A DNA stretch of 64,000 nt from Acinetobacter tandoii DSM 14970 = CIP 107469 (GCF_000400735.1 NZ_KE007359.1:127885-191884), one strand, 5' to 3'; shown: positions 1 through 8,864, counted from the stretch's first letter. The notes: a model not told the origin generated them from the letters alone. Numbers and translations are program-made.

Positions 1-640
1 CATGCATACCATTATCTATTCGTGCATAAACAAGTACATCTGGCAAATTACTAATTTGGTAGCCTTTTGCAATAATTCTTAAGAACAAGTTGTAATCTTC
101 CATCCATAAATGATGTTGATAACCTCCTACACCCAGAATTTTAGATTTACGATAAGCAATCGTCATATTATTAAATGGACTTTGTCTTTGAGCATAATTT
201 ATTAAATCATCATTGCTTAAAGGCACTTCACGTTTCCCTGAAGGGTTCGAAATGTCTTCTGCAAACTCTAAAATTTGGCCACCGACAATGACTACATCTT
301 GATACTGTTCTAGGAAGTTAACTTGTTTTTCGAATCGATTTGATACATAAATATCATCTGTATCAACAATACAGACCACTTCATAATTACATGCTTGTAA
401 ACCGATGTTTTTTGCCTTACCTGTACCAACATTTTCAGGCAATTTAATGATATGTAACACATCACCTAATTTAGCTTTCCACATTGCAATAATGCTGTCT
501 AAATCTGATGTCAAAGGGCCATCTTCTACTAAAATGATTTCAGTCGGTTTAAGTGTTTGCTTGTCCCAGATACTTTGCATACATGCGTCAAAATGAGCAG
601 GATTTTCTTTATGATAAATAGAACTTAGGGCTGAAAACAT
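1..640 (-). CDS. Family 2 glycosyltransferase, C-terminus cut by window edge
   Basis: The reading frame starts at the ATG complementary to 638-640 and stays open to base 1, giving about 213 residues of a GT-A fold enzyme. The N-terminus (MFSALSSIYHKENP...) begins with the strand-loop typical of GT2 proteins. A VDTDD motif supplies the DxD metal and nucleotide-sugar site. Later residues (GGYQ, MEDYNLFLR) match the acceptor-side ED motif of the family. It lies 4 bases after the GT4 gene and is the last visible gene of the leftward capsule operon. It probably adds one sugar of the K unit on the cytoplasmic face of the inner membrane. Donor and acceptor cannot be deduced. Family assignment is secure. 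Confidence 0.88.
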   Translation of the reverse strand, partial: MFSALSSIYHKENPAHFDACMQSIWDKQTLKPTEIILVEDGPLTSDLDSIIAMWKAKLGDVLHIIKLPENVGTGKAKNIGLQACNYEVVCIVDTDDIYVSNRFEKQVNFLEQYQDVVIVGGQILEFAEDISNPSGKREVPLSNDDLINYAQRQSPFNNMTIAYRKSKILGVGGYQHHLWMEDYNLFLRIIAKGYQISNLPDVLVYARIDNGMH

Positions 641-644
641 AAAC

Positions 645-1679
645 TTATCCTTTAAATACCTTATCAATCCACATTTGCAATATTTGCTCAGGTTGGTAGT
701 TTGCGGCATTTAATAAAGAATTTTGCGAAAATTTCTGTAATAAATCTGGGGATGATGCCAATTTCAAGATTGCATCAGCAAGCTTTTGGACATTTTGATC
801 TTCAACCAAAAGCCCATTTTCATTTGATGAAATGACATCACTTGGTCCATAGGGGCAATTATACGAAACTATTGGTAATCCAAAGCTCTGTGCTTCAATT
901 AAGACCATCGGCAGTCCCTCATACTTAGAGGACATCACAAAAAATGCAGACTGCTCATAAACTTTTTGTATGTTTGAAGTAACACCCTTTAGCAAAACAT
1001 TTTGAAGTGAGTTTTGTTTAATATAATCAGTTAAAAGCTGTAAGTGTTCACCTTCACCATAAATGATCAATTTCCAATCTGGAATTAAGTTATAAATTTC
1101 TTTCCAAGCTTTTAACAAATGAATATAGTTTTTTTGATCAGTTAAACGTCCAATCGTTACGATTTCTTTACTATCATTATTTCTAGTTTTAGCTACTGGA
1201 AATGGTGAAAAGTTTGGTATGACCATCACATTAGAATGAAACTTATCAAATTGAACTTTATCATTTCTAGTTAAAGTAACAACTTGATCAATTCTCTTAT
1301 AGAAAATTTTACTTAAAAGTTGAATATTTTTAGGTCTGCTTACAAAAGATACGTGTTCTAATATTACCAAGTTTTTTAACTTTGGCAAAAAAGCACATAA
1401 TAGTGATAATTTACCCATATTATGCACAACAACATGGTCGTAATTATTCACAGCGATATGTTTTTTAAGTTTATTATAAAAATCGAATAAATTTCCATTT
1501 AGAGAAATAATATTAACATTATTTGAAATTGGATATGCAGCATCGTTCCTATTAGTATCACGACTTAATAATGTAACTTTAAAATTATCTAATGTACCAA
1601 GTTTATTTGCCAATTCAATAGCGACACGCTCAGATCCAGATTTGTTTTTCAAAGAGTTTATTATAAAAAGTAAATTCAT
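645..1679 (-). CDS. Family 4 glycosyltransferase of the capsule operon
   Basis: A 344-residue GT-B enzyme. The N-terminal half starts MNLLFIINSLKNKSGSERVA, the usual acceptor-domain entry of GT4 proteins. The C-terminal half carries the donor-binding region: VTIGRLTDQKNY, then a SSKYEGLPMVLIEAQSFGLPIV segment containing the E-x7-E motif. No membrane segment is visible, so it should act in the cytoplasm at the inner membrane, extending the lipid-linked K unit. Its ATG is one base past the wzy stop codon, so translation is probably coupled. The sugar specificity is unknown. Confidence 0.9.
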   Translation of the reverse strand: MNLLFIINSLKNKSGSERVAIELANKLGTLDNFKVTLLSRDTNRNDAAYPISNNVNIISLNGNLFDFYNKLKKHIAVNNYDHVVVHNMGKLSLLCAFLPKLKNLVILEHVSFVSRPKNIQLLSKIFYKRIDQVVTLTRNDKVQFDKFHSNVMVIPNFSPFPVAKTRNNDSKEIVTIGRLTDQKNYIHLLKAWKEIYNLIPDWKLIIYGEGEHLQLLTDYIKQNSLQNVLLKGVTSNIQKVYEQSAFFVMSSKYEGLPMVLIEAQSFGLPIVSYNCPYGPSDVISSNENGLLVEDQNVQKLADAILKLASSPDLLQKFSQNSLLNAANYQPEQILQMWIDKVFKG

Positions 1680-1680
1680 A

Positions 1681-2994
1681 TTAAGTGAGCCTCAAAAAGA
1701 AAATACAAATCAGCATAAAAGCTAAGGTTCCAATTGAAAATACATCAGGAATTGATCCCACCAGTAAAATAGCTTGAATTTTGTATAAAAATTTGAAAGA
1801 AATGAAGCTAAATAATATATTTCTACACTGTATTCCCAATAGCAAGAAATAACATAAAAGTCCAAAAAATAAGCCCCATAAAAAATTTATTAATGCACCT
1901 AAAAAATATCCAAAAAAATATACATTATTAAAAAAACCTGACATCGTAAATTTACTTTTGGTTTCATATCTTGCATCTACTAATGACTTACTCGTTACTT
2001 GATCCATCAAGTAATAAGTACCCGAAACCCTGTCACTCACAAAGAAACCATAATATCTATCAAAAATTGTTCCTAAATCTCTTGGATAAGCTCCAGATTG
2101 CTCATCTAAAGCCCACCACATTTGTGGTTGTAATGCTGCACGCATAACTACATTCTCAACAGGGTTTGTATTTTGATCAATTGCTGAGAAACTTTTCAAC
2201 ACTGTAATCCCAAGTATAAATAATGCACATATTAAAAAAACTGTTTTTTTAAATGCACTAATTTTGATATTGATTTTTGTATTATTTACTAATATTGGTA
2301 TAAAGAAAAAGAAGAAGGAGTAAAGAATCCCTGTAAATCGCTCTCCCATAAGAATAATTGTTAAAATCACAGTTCCATATAAAAACACATCAATTTTCGA
2401 TTTTATTTTAGAATAATTTAAACCCAAAATAAAATTAAACTGAATCAAGAAGTATACTAAAGCGGCCCCCCATGATGGAGCAACAAATGTCCAGTAATCA
2501 TTTCTATGAAGACCATGACTTATTGGTGTGCCATATTTAATCGCTATTAAATACAGTATAGAAATAATAATAATAACAAGGGATCTACATGACCATATTA
2601 TTATTTGATTCAATGATTCATTTAAATTTATTACTCTTAATGAGCTCCTACTCAAGAAACTAAATAATAGAAATGCTCCCAATAAAAATGATGATAATTG
2701 AATCGTAGCTTTTACTGGTAAATCAATAGAATAAGATACTTGACCTATTTCAATCAAAAAAACTCCATTTTCAAGCAAGATACTAATAAACAATGTTGAA
2801 ACCATTGCTAGTAAAGCATAAGCACTCACATATATAAAGTTTGGATTGTGTTTATATAAACACCATATTAATAAAATAAATGACAAAAAACTAATTACAT
2901 ATACCGCATTACTTAGTTGAAAAAAATACGACACTCCAATAAATATGAAATTAACAATGAAAGTTAAAATAAATACAAAAAAAACCTTATTCAT
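1681..2994 (-). CDS. wzy: Wzy-type capsule repeat-unit polymerase
   Basis: A very hydrophobic protein of about 437 residues with roughly ten or more membrane segments and a large polar loop in its second half (around residues 270-345). This is the topology of Wzy polymerases, which link K units at the periplasmic face of the inner membrane. Sequence similarity among Wzy proteins is poor, so the call rests on topology, length and position between transferase genes in a Wzx/Wzy operon. I chose the ATG at 2994, which overlaps the preceding stop codon by 8 bases, over an upstream TTG at 3006. Base composition is much more AT-rich than in the pse genes, and AT-rich codons dominate, suggesting acquisition by exchange. 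Confidence 0.8.
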   Translation of the reverse strand: MNKVFFVFILTFIVNFIFIGVSYFFQLSNAVYVISFLSFILLIWCLYKHNPNFIYVSAYALLAMVSTLFISILLENGVFLIEIGQVSYSIDLPVKATIQLSSFLLGAFLLFSFLSRSSLRVINLNESLNQIIIWSCRSLVIIIISILYLIAIKYGTPISHGLHRNDYWTFVAPSWGAALVYFLIQFNFILGLNYSKIKSKIDVFLYGTVILTIILMGERFTGILYSFFFFFIPILVNNTKINIKISAFKKTVFLICALFILGITVLKSFSAIDQNTNPVENVVMRAALQPQMWWALDEQSGAYPRDLGTIFDRYYGFFVSDRVSGTYYLMDQVTSKSLVDARYETKSKFTMSGFFNNVYFFGYFLGALINFLWGLFFGLLCYFLLLGIQCRNILFSFISFKFLYKIQAILLVGSIPDVFSIGTLAFMLICIFFLRLT

Positions 2995-3952
2995 TAATTT
3001 CACCAATATTTACAAAATCTATATAAGATTTAAAATCAAAAACATGATACACGCTCTTATATTTTTTCATTAAATAATCATTAAATAAAACATAAGACTT
3101 CAAGTTTTCATCCATCATTCCAATATTTATAATTGCTGTGCTAAAAAATGTATAAAAATGCACTTCATAATTTCTAGAAATTTCCACATAATAATCTTCT
3201 AAAATTAAATTTGATTCTATGTAATTAAAATTACCATTTAAGCTCTCTCGAGGATGTGGAAAATAATAATCCACACCAATTTCACTCAACACTTTTATTA
3301 AAAATTCCTGTGTAAAGCAATCATCAACCTCATACAATGGTTGACCTATATAAATTTTTAAAACTTCTTTTTTACCCTTATAATCCAATATATTCGATGA
3401 GGTTTGTAAATTTATATAAGTTACCTCATTAATAATGTTATCCTTATCTTTATAGATAGAATAATGCATTTGGCTACTACTTTTAATTAATTTCAAAGAC
3501 CAACTAACACCCAATATTCTTTTAATAAATTTCTGGATCTTTACTTCTTTATCAATATAATAGCCACTATCTTTATATAAATTTGCCAATCCATCATCAA
3601 ATGTAAAGATCCGATAAAAACTCAATTCCTGCAATGCAGTATGTATTAATGCATTATTAATACTGGACACATATATATCTTCAAATTTTCTATTCTTAAT
3701 TTTATTTATAAATTTTTTAATCTTAAATAATTCAAGCAGTCTCCCTGCTTTAGTTTTTGATTTTATTTCATAGAAATCATAATCAAAACCTTTCTTTTTC
3801 AATAAATTAATATAGTATTTATATTTAGTATTATCATTATAATAAAAAATTAGAAAACTACAATTTTCAATTTTTTTATCAGAAATAATACTTTTTGCTA
3901 TCAGTATTTGAAGTGGTGTCATACATATAAATAATGCCTTACCCTTTAACAT
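2987..3952 (-). CDS. GT52-like (Lst/polysialyltransferase-related) transferase, candidate pseudaminyltransferase
   Basis: A 321-residue soluble protein. Its N-terminus, LFICMTPLQILIAKSII, resembles the MTPLQ opening of family GT52 sialyltransferases such as Lst. Further family-like features are FDDGLANLY near residue 120 and YFPHPRES near residue 235, the latter similar to the conserved HP region of bacterial sialyltransferases. In an operon that makes CMP-pseudaminic acid, the simplest role is transfer of the nonulosonate from CMP to the growing K unit. That role is inferred from the CMP-sugar preference of the family. The start codon overlaps the end of wzx by 14 bases. The gene is extremely AT-rich, like wzy. 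Confidence 0.72.
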   Translation of the reverse strand: MLKGKALFICMTPLQILIAKSIISDKKIENCSFLIFYYNDNTKYKYYINLLKKKGFDYDFYEIKSKTKAGRLLELFKIKKFINKIKNRKFEDIYVSSINNALIHTALQELSFYRIFTFDDGLANLYKDSGYYIDKEVKIQKFIKRILGVSWSLKLIKSSSQMHYSIYKDKDNIINEVTYINLQTSSNILDYKGKKEVLKIYIGQPLYEVDDCFTQEFLIKVLSEIGVDYYFPHPRESLNGNFNYIESNLILEDYYVEISRNYEVHFYTFFSTAIINIGMMDENLKSYVLFNDYLMKKYKSVYHVFDFKSYIDFVNIGEINE

Positions 3953-5141
3953 ACTTTACACTCCACCACAAACCAAAAATTAGTACTAAATTACTTAAAA
4001 TCAATGCAAAAGGGATATAAGAAATATTTATTGAGCATAAAATCCAAAGCAATATTAAATAAATACAAGATGATATTGCACTTAATGTTGATATGAGCTT
4101 ATTCCTTGCATAGTAGAAATAATAATTAACTATCGTAAGGTAAGTTATGTTCATGCCAAATCCAAGCAAATACATTACTACATAGTACTTTGCTCCAATA
4201 TAATTCCCACCCAAAAACCAAAGATAGAAATTTTCAGGAAATAGCCATGCTATACCAGCAGGTAATAAACCTATTGGCATCGAGAGCAATGCATATTCTT
4301 TAATTTTTTCAATCGTTAATCTATTATCTTTTAGTCCTTGATAATAGTAAGGGACAATAGCCTTATTTAATGCCATCAGTACAATAGGTAAGACTGCCGC
4401 AACTTGTATACCTGCAGAATACACACCTAGTTCTGTTTTTGAATACTGTTGATAAATAAGAATTCTATCTAGCTGACCTTTAACAAAAAAACTAGACTGA
4501 TGCAGAATGAGTGGCAAACCAAATGAAAAAATATAAAATAAACCTAATTTTAGTCTCTGCCATGTGAAACGTTGGTTATCTCTAAACAAATTACCTAGCA
4601 CTAAACTTGCTATCAAGAAAGTAATTAAGTTTGCAGCAACAATTGCTAATATTCGATAAGCTACTAACTCCTGACTAAAGTATTCAAGAGCAGCAATAGT
4701 AAAGAATACATTGGTTAAGGACAATATAATTTGGATTGTAATATATTTGAATGGTTGCTTCTGGCACTGCCGTAAAGCAAGCTGGACATTAACAAAAGAC
4801 TGAAACATGGTTGCTAACACAACGTATGCCATAATCTCTGCTTTAAACCACCAACAACCAAGCAGAAATACAATAGAAGTAGCAATATTAAATAAATACC
4901 CTGCTTTTACAACTGTATTTAAAGCTTTTTTCCCGTAAAAATAAAAGTAACGTGTAACTGCACCCTCTTGGCTTAAACCCACAAAAATACCAAATAGTGC
5001 TAGCATGGTTAAATAATATGAGAGTTCGCCAAAACCATCAGGTCCTAATTTTCTTGTTAGATAAGGTAACATGAGAAAAGGGAGACTTTTCGCAAAAAGC
5101 TCCCCAATCAAATAAATAAAGCTATCTTTTAATACACGCAT
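3939..5141 (-). CDS. wzx: Wzx flippase for the undecaprenyl-linked K unit
   Basis: 400 residues with about twelve hydrophobic segments and the opening SFIYLIGELFAKSLPFLMLPYL, typical of the polysaccharide-specific transporter (PST/MOP) family. The following RKLGPDGFGELSYY is the usual first loop of Wzx proteins. It should flip undecaprenyl-diphosphate-linked repeat units across the inner membrane. It sits between pseI and the transferases, and its ATG is two bases after the pseI stop codon. Acinetobacter pseudaminate capsule loci commonly place wzx and the nonulosonate transferase together, as here. No truncation is seen. Confidence 0.9.
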   Translation of the reverse strand: MRVLKDSFIYLIGELFAKSLPFLMLPYLTRKLGPDGFGELSYYLTMLALFGIFVGLSQEGAVTRYFYFYGKKALNTVVKAGYLFNIATSIVFLLGCWWFKAEIMAYVVLATMFQSFVNVQLALRQCQKQPFKYITIQIILSLTNVFFTIAALEYFSQELVAYRILAIVAANLITFLIASLVLGNLFRDNQRFTWQRLKLGLFYIFSFGLPLILHQSSFFVKGQLDRILIYQQYSKTELGVYSAGIQVAAVLPIVLMALNKAIVPYYYQGLKDNRLTIEKIKEYALLSMPIGLLPAGIAWLFPENFYLWFLGGNYIGAKYYVVMYLLGFGMNITYLTIVNYYFYYARNKLISTLSAISSCIYLILLWILCSINISYIPFALILSNLVLIFGLWWSVKYVKG

Positions 5142-5143
5142 AG

Positions 5144-6181
5144 TTAGCTGATAAATTCCAACTTTACTGGCATATTTACGCTTACATCAACAGTTACTTT
5201 TTTCCCTAAAATTTCATCATAAAATTTAGGCGGTATGCCATAACCTGGACGTACACTGCGAATACAAGACTCATCAATCACATCACCTGTTTTCAAGTCT
5301 TTTACAAAGTAAAGCGAACGTCTAAATTTGGCATTTCCTTGTTCACTTGACTTTCTTCCATAGTCTACTTGTCCAAGTGCCTGCCATGCAGTTTTAGCAG
5401 ATTGACACAAATGTTTTAACTCTTTAGGTTCAAGTGAAAAACTATCATCAGGGCCCCCTCCACTTCGATCTAATGTGAAATGTTTTTCAATGATACATGC
5501 ACCCAATGCCACAGCAGTTATTGCAGTAGTATTATCCAATGTATGATCTGACAAGCCCACTGGCACATTAAATGATTTTGCCATATCAACCATAGTAAGC
5601 AGATTGTAATCTTCTGCTGGAGCAGGGTAACCACTCACACAATGCAAAACAACCAACTCTTTACAACCACCATCATAAGCAGCTTGAATGGCTTCTCCAA
5701 TTTCTTCTTTGTCAGCCATACCCGTCGAAATAATCATTGGTTTACCAGTTGCAGCCACATATTTAATCAATGGCAAATCAACCGCTTCAAAAGATGCAAT
5801 CTTATATGCTGGAGCATTAAGGTCTTCAAGTAAATCAACTGCGGTACGGTCAAACGGTGAACTAAAAATTGTAATGTCTAAAGCGCGAGCATGGTCAAAA
5901 AGTGGTTTATGCCATTCCCACGGCATTTGTGCTTTTTGGTAAAGCTCATATAAAGACTGACCATCCCATAAACCGCCACGAATCATAAACTCTTCATTTT
6001 GGCTATTAAGCGTAATTGTGTCAGCACTATATGTTTGCAATTTGATGGCATCTGCACCACAACGTTTAGCCTCTTCAATTATTTTGAGTGCTGTTTCCAA
6101 ACTCCCATTATGATTTGCAGAAAGCTCAGCAATCACATAAGGTGGGTATTGGATACCAATATTTCTCTGATTTATTTGCAT
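5144..6181 (-). CDS. pseI: Pseudaminic acid synthase
   Basis: 345 residues, a NeuB-type enzyme that condenses phosphoenolpyruvate with 2,4-diacylamido-2,4,6-trideoxy-L-altrose to give pseudaminic acid. The N-terminal TIM barrel begins YVIAELSANHNGSLETALK. It contains GADAIKLQTY and FSSPFD, the metal-ligand regions GLSDHT and IEKHFTL, and the GGGPDDSFSLEP segment. A C-terminal SAF (antifreeze-like) domain covers roughly residues 285-345. I call PseI rather than NeuB or a legionaminate synthase because all its partners (pseB, C, F, G, H) are of the Pse type. It follows the pseH fusion by 22 bases. Confidence 0.92.
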   Translation of the reverse strand: MQINQRNIGIQYPPYVIAELSANHNGSLETALKIIEEAKRCGADAIKLQTYSADTITLNSQNEEFMIRGGLWDGQSLYELYQKAQMPWEWHKPLFDHARALDITIFSSPFDRTAVDLLEDLNAPAYKIASFEAVDLPLIKYVAATGKPMIISTGMADKEEIGEAIQAAYDGGCKELVVLHCVSGYPAPAEDYNLLTMVDMAKSFNVPVGLSDHTLDNTTAITAVALGACIIEKHFTLDRSGGGPDDSFSLEPKELKHLCQSAKTAWQALGQVDYGRKSSEQGNAKFRRSLYFVKDLKTGDVIDESCIRSVRPGYGIPPKFYDEILGKKVTVDVSVNMPVKLEFIS

Positions 6182-6203
6182 TTACTTTACCTACTTATGT
6201 ATG

Positions 6204-7103
6204 TTAGCTTAACAAAAACTCGGACTCACCTTGAGCAACAAGCCTATCTTCTTGGTAAACACCATACTCTATAGCAACATAACGCCCTATTTGTGTTTTT
6301 AATTTTGCCTTTCCTGTAAGCTCTACATTTGGATAAACGGGCGCTTTAAACTCTAAGTTTTGTCCCAAATAAATTGCATTTTTACTTGGATAGTCCATAG
6401 CCGCAACTTTTGATATCTCTGCGGCAAGTAAAGCACCATGTGCAATCCTATTTTCAAAGCCTAATGAAATCGCAACATTCTTATCTAAATGAACTGGATT
6501 TTTATCACCAGATAAAGTGGCAAATTGATCAATTTTCTCTTCTGAAATAGAAAAATTCCACACATAGCTTTTTTCTATCGGACTATAAGCTTGTGCCTTT
6601 ATTTTTTGATAATCTTTTTTGAACAGGGCTAACTGATAGATATCATAGAATTTACCATCTCTATAGTAATCCTGTTTCTTAACGCCTTCCATTTTAAAAC
6701 CAAATTTACGATGGAAATTAACAACAGTAAAATTAAACTCTAAAACTTCACAACATAATTTATTTAAGTTTAATTCATTAAAAGCGTAATCTAACGCTAA
6801 TTGCTCCATCTCAGATCCAATACCTCTTACAGCGGTATCCCCAGAGTAAAAAGCCCAAGATGCTTTCTGATTTTTTAAATCTATATCATTAAAAGAAAGT
6901 ACGCCGAGTGGCGTATTATTTTGTTCGTAAATAAAATACCGGCAAGAATCATTGACTAAAATAGAATTAAACCATTTCAGATGAGCATCCAACTCAATAA
7001 CATCATGGTTATACATATTCATACGGACAGAATCTTGATTACGCCACGTTAAAATCATTTCTGCATCTGTCAATTGAACAGGTCTTATTATTCCTTTAAA
7101 CAT
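6204..7103 (-). CDS. pseH: PseH-type N-acyltransferase fused to a PhaJ/MaoC-like (R)-enoyl-CoA hydratase
   Basis: 299 residues, against about 160-190 for ordinary PseH. Residues 1-165 form a GNAT domain of PseH type: IRPVQLTDAEMILTWRN, then the acyl-CoA loop RGIGSEME at 93-100, and ending in the FHRKFGFKMEG and YYRDGKFYDIY segments. Residues about 178-299 form a hot-dog domain with the signature ATLSGDKNPVHLD at 195-207, giving catalytic Asp200 and His205. IAHGALLA (220-227) and IYLGQNLEFKAPV (244-256) follow, a close match to PhaJ-type hydratases as I remember them. PseH acylates the C4 amine that becomes N7 of pseudaminate. The attached hydratase could supply (R)-3-hydroxybutyryl-CoA from crotonyl-CoA as the acyl donor; this is inference. 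The ATG overlaps the pseG stop by 8 bases. Confidence 0.88.
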   Translation of the reverse strand: MFKGIIRPVQLTDAEMILTWRNQDSVRMNMYNHDVIELDAHLKWFNSILVNDSCRYFIYEQNNTPLGVLSFNDIDLKNQKASWAFYSGDTAVRGIGSEMEQLALDYAFNELNLNKLCCEVLEFNFTVVNFHRKFGFKMEGVKKQDYYRDGKFYDIYQLALFKKDYQKIKAQAYSPIEKSYVWNFSISEEKIDQFATLSGDKNPVHLDKNVAISLGFENRIAHGALLAAEISKVAAMDYPSKNAIYLGQNLEFKAPVYPNVELTGKAKLKTQIGRYVAIEYGVYQEDRLVAQGESEFLLS

Positions 7104-8172
7104 TACTTAACTCCAAGATTTTTTCACATGTTCTCACAGCACCAAGACCATCAACATGTTCCATTATTTTGATTCTTCTTTGGTGGTAATAAGTACTAGT
7201 GATGTCTAATTTATTTAAAAAATTGAATAATTGATCTTCAGATAAGTCATTCCAATCACCTAAATTATCAATCAAATCTTCCTCAGCCAAATATCCTAAT
7301 AAGACACGTTGGTTATCTGCGACTTGTACCAGAGCGGCATTTAGCCCTAAACAAAAACGCTCCCAAACCGTTGAACCGCAAGCACCTATCGCAAAACTTG
7401 CACTGTTCATTAATTCAGCCATCTTTGATGACGACTGCATAATTCTGATATTCGCCTTATTGGCAACCAAACTTTCCAAATACTGAAATCGATCTTTCTC
7501 TAACATTCCCGTAATTAAAATATAATCATACTTATCTACATGTGTGATAACAGTGATAACTTTTTGTAAAAGTACAAAGTTTCCTACACCACCAAAATTA
7601 ATCAAAATCCTATTACTATTAATTTTTTCTTTATTTTTCGACGATCTAAAGTAACTAAATTCTTTTTTAAGAAGACAGTACTCCGGCCCCAACAGTTTGA
7701 TAGTTGTTGAAGGGGTAATAAAGTCATAGCGTTGTTTATAGTTCGGAAAAAAATTCTGGTCCAATAAGATGTCACATTCATGTTCACGAGCTAAATCGTC
7801 TATAACGACTAACTTCGAAACATGCTTACGAATAATCCGCTCCCAGTAAATATCCAATGCATAATGATCAACAATACAGATATTTATTGTTTTCTCATTT
7901 AGTTTTTCTATAAATTCTTGACTGTCTTGTTCTATAGTTACACCCAACCAGTCTTTTTCAGATTTTGGCAAACTGCCAATTTTTGTTTGACCCAAAATTT
8001 CTAGTTGGAAACCTGCATCCAATACTAAGTAATAAAAACCTTGTCCATAATCTCTACAATAGAAAATACATTCATGCCCTTTAGCCTTTAAGTAATAAGC
8101 CAAAGTTAAACACCGATGCAAGTGACCAGTTCCAATATGTTTAGCAGCATCAACCCTAAAACCTATCCGCAT
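7096..8172 (-). CDS. pseG: UDP-2,4-diacylamido-2,4,6-trideoxy-L-altropyranose hydrolase
   Basis: About 358 residues of a GT-B-like hydrolase that removes UDP from the diacylated altrose nucleotide before PseI acts. The family opening RIGFRVDAAKHIGTGHLHRC is present, including the His of GTGH that is catalytic in characterised PseG. Further on come LVIDDLA, CDILLDQN, LINFGGVG and the uridine-side ACGSTVWERFCLG region. The reading frame is open further upstream, to 8217, but the family N-terminus argues for the ATG at 8172, which shares one base with the pseF stop codon (TAATG). An ATG two codons earlier (8178) is the alternative. Both imply coupled translation with pseF. Confidence 0.92.
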   Translation of the reverse strand: MRIGFRVDAAKHIGTGHLHRCLTLAYYLKAKGHECIFYCRDYGQGFYYLVLDAGFQLEILGQTKIGSLPKSEKDWLGVTIEQDSQEFIEKLNEKTINICIVDHYALDIYWERIIRKHVSKLVVIDDLAREHECDILLDQNFFPNYKQRYDFITPSTTIKLLGPEYCLLKKEFSYFRSSKNKEKINSNRILINFGGVGNFVLLQKVITVITHVDKYDYILITGMLEKDRFQYLESLVANKANIRIMQSSSKMAELMNSASFAIGACGSTVWERFCLGLNAALVQVADNQRVLLGYLAEEDLIDNLGDWNDLSEDQLFNFLNKLDITSTYYHQRRIKIMEHVDGLGAVRTCEKILELSNV

Positions 8173-8864
8173 TACCATAATTTCAAGGCACCAAATAACA
8201 GCTCTGCCAATTGCCAATCTTCTAAAGTATCAATATCCTGCACATGTGTTCTAGGAAGCTCTACAATTCGGGACTTGCTTGAGAAAACTGGACATTTATC
8301 CAACCAAGCCTGAGTAATTCCCCAATAAAATTGTCCAGCATCATGCCAAGCTTCTTCCAAATCTTGAGAGCGAACGTTGAAATTTTCAGGACTAAACATT
8401 TCAACTGTCCCTTCTTTATTCAACTTTATTGCTCTTTGAATTGGAAACGGAAATGTTGTAGCACTAAATGCATAATCAATCGAATCATTCTTAAGTAACT
8501 GCAATCCCTTTTTTAAATCATTAACTTGAACAAAAGGAGCTGTGGCGTAAAGACAGCAAACATGTTCTGGACGCCGACCTGTTAAATGCTCAAATTCCTG
8601 AGTTGCATGCTGCATCACATCTGCGGTAGTTGCATAATCATCAGACAAATGTGCGGGACGCATAAATGGTACTTTCGCCCCATACTCTACTGCAATATCT
8701 GCGATTTCTTTATCGTCGGTCGAAACCCACACCTCATCAAAACAATTACTCTTAAGCGCTGCCTCAATTGACCACGCAATCATGGGCTTACCATAAAAGT
8801 GTTTAATGTTTTTCCGAGGAATTCTTTTACTTCCACCCCGCGCAGGAATAACCGCCAGTTGCAT
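8172..8864 (-). CDS. pseF: CMP-pseudaminic acid cytidylyltransferase
   Basis: 230 residues. The N-terminus VIPARGGSKRIPRKNIK is the CTP-binding signature of CMP-nonulosonate synthetases (NeuA/PseF). It is followed by GKPMIAWSI, STDDKEIA and the acidic Mg site HVQDIDTLEDW near the C-terminus. The enzyme activates pseudaminic acid with CTP, producing the donor for the nonulosonate transferase. The gene lies two bases after pseC and shares a base with pseG. Length and motifs are normal. Distinguishing PseF from NeuA by sequence alone would be weak, but the gene order settles it. Confidence 0.92.
   Translation of the reverse strand: MQLAVIPARGGSKRIPRKNIKHFYGKPMIAWSIEAALKSNCFDEVWVSTDDKEIADIAVEYGAKVPFMRPAHLSDDYATTADVMQHATQEFEHLTGRRPEHVCCLYATAPFVQVNDLKKGLQLLKNDSIDYAFSATTFPFPIQRAIKLNKEGTVEMFSPENFNVRSQDLEEAWHDAGQFYWGITQAWLDKCPVFSSKSRIVELPRTHVQDIDTLEDWQLAELLFGALKLW

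Noticed and set aside
8172..8217. Upstream start for pseG at 8217
   Set aside because: It would add 15 residues inside pseF without family support; the conserved N-terminus begins at the ATG overlapping the pseF stop.
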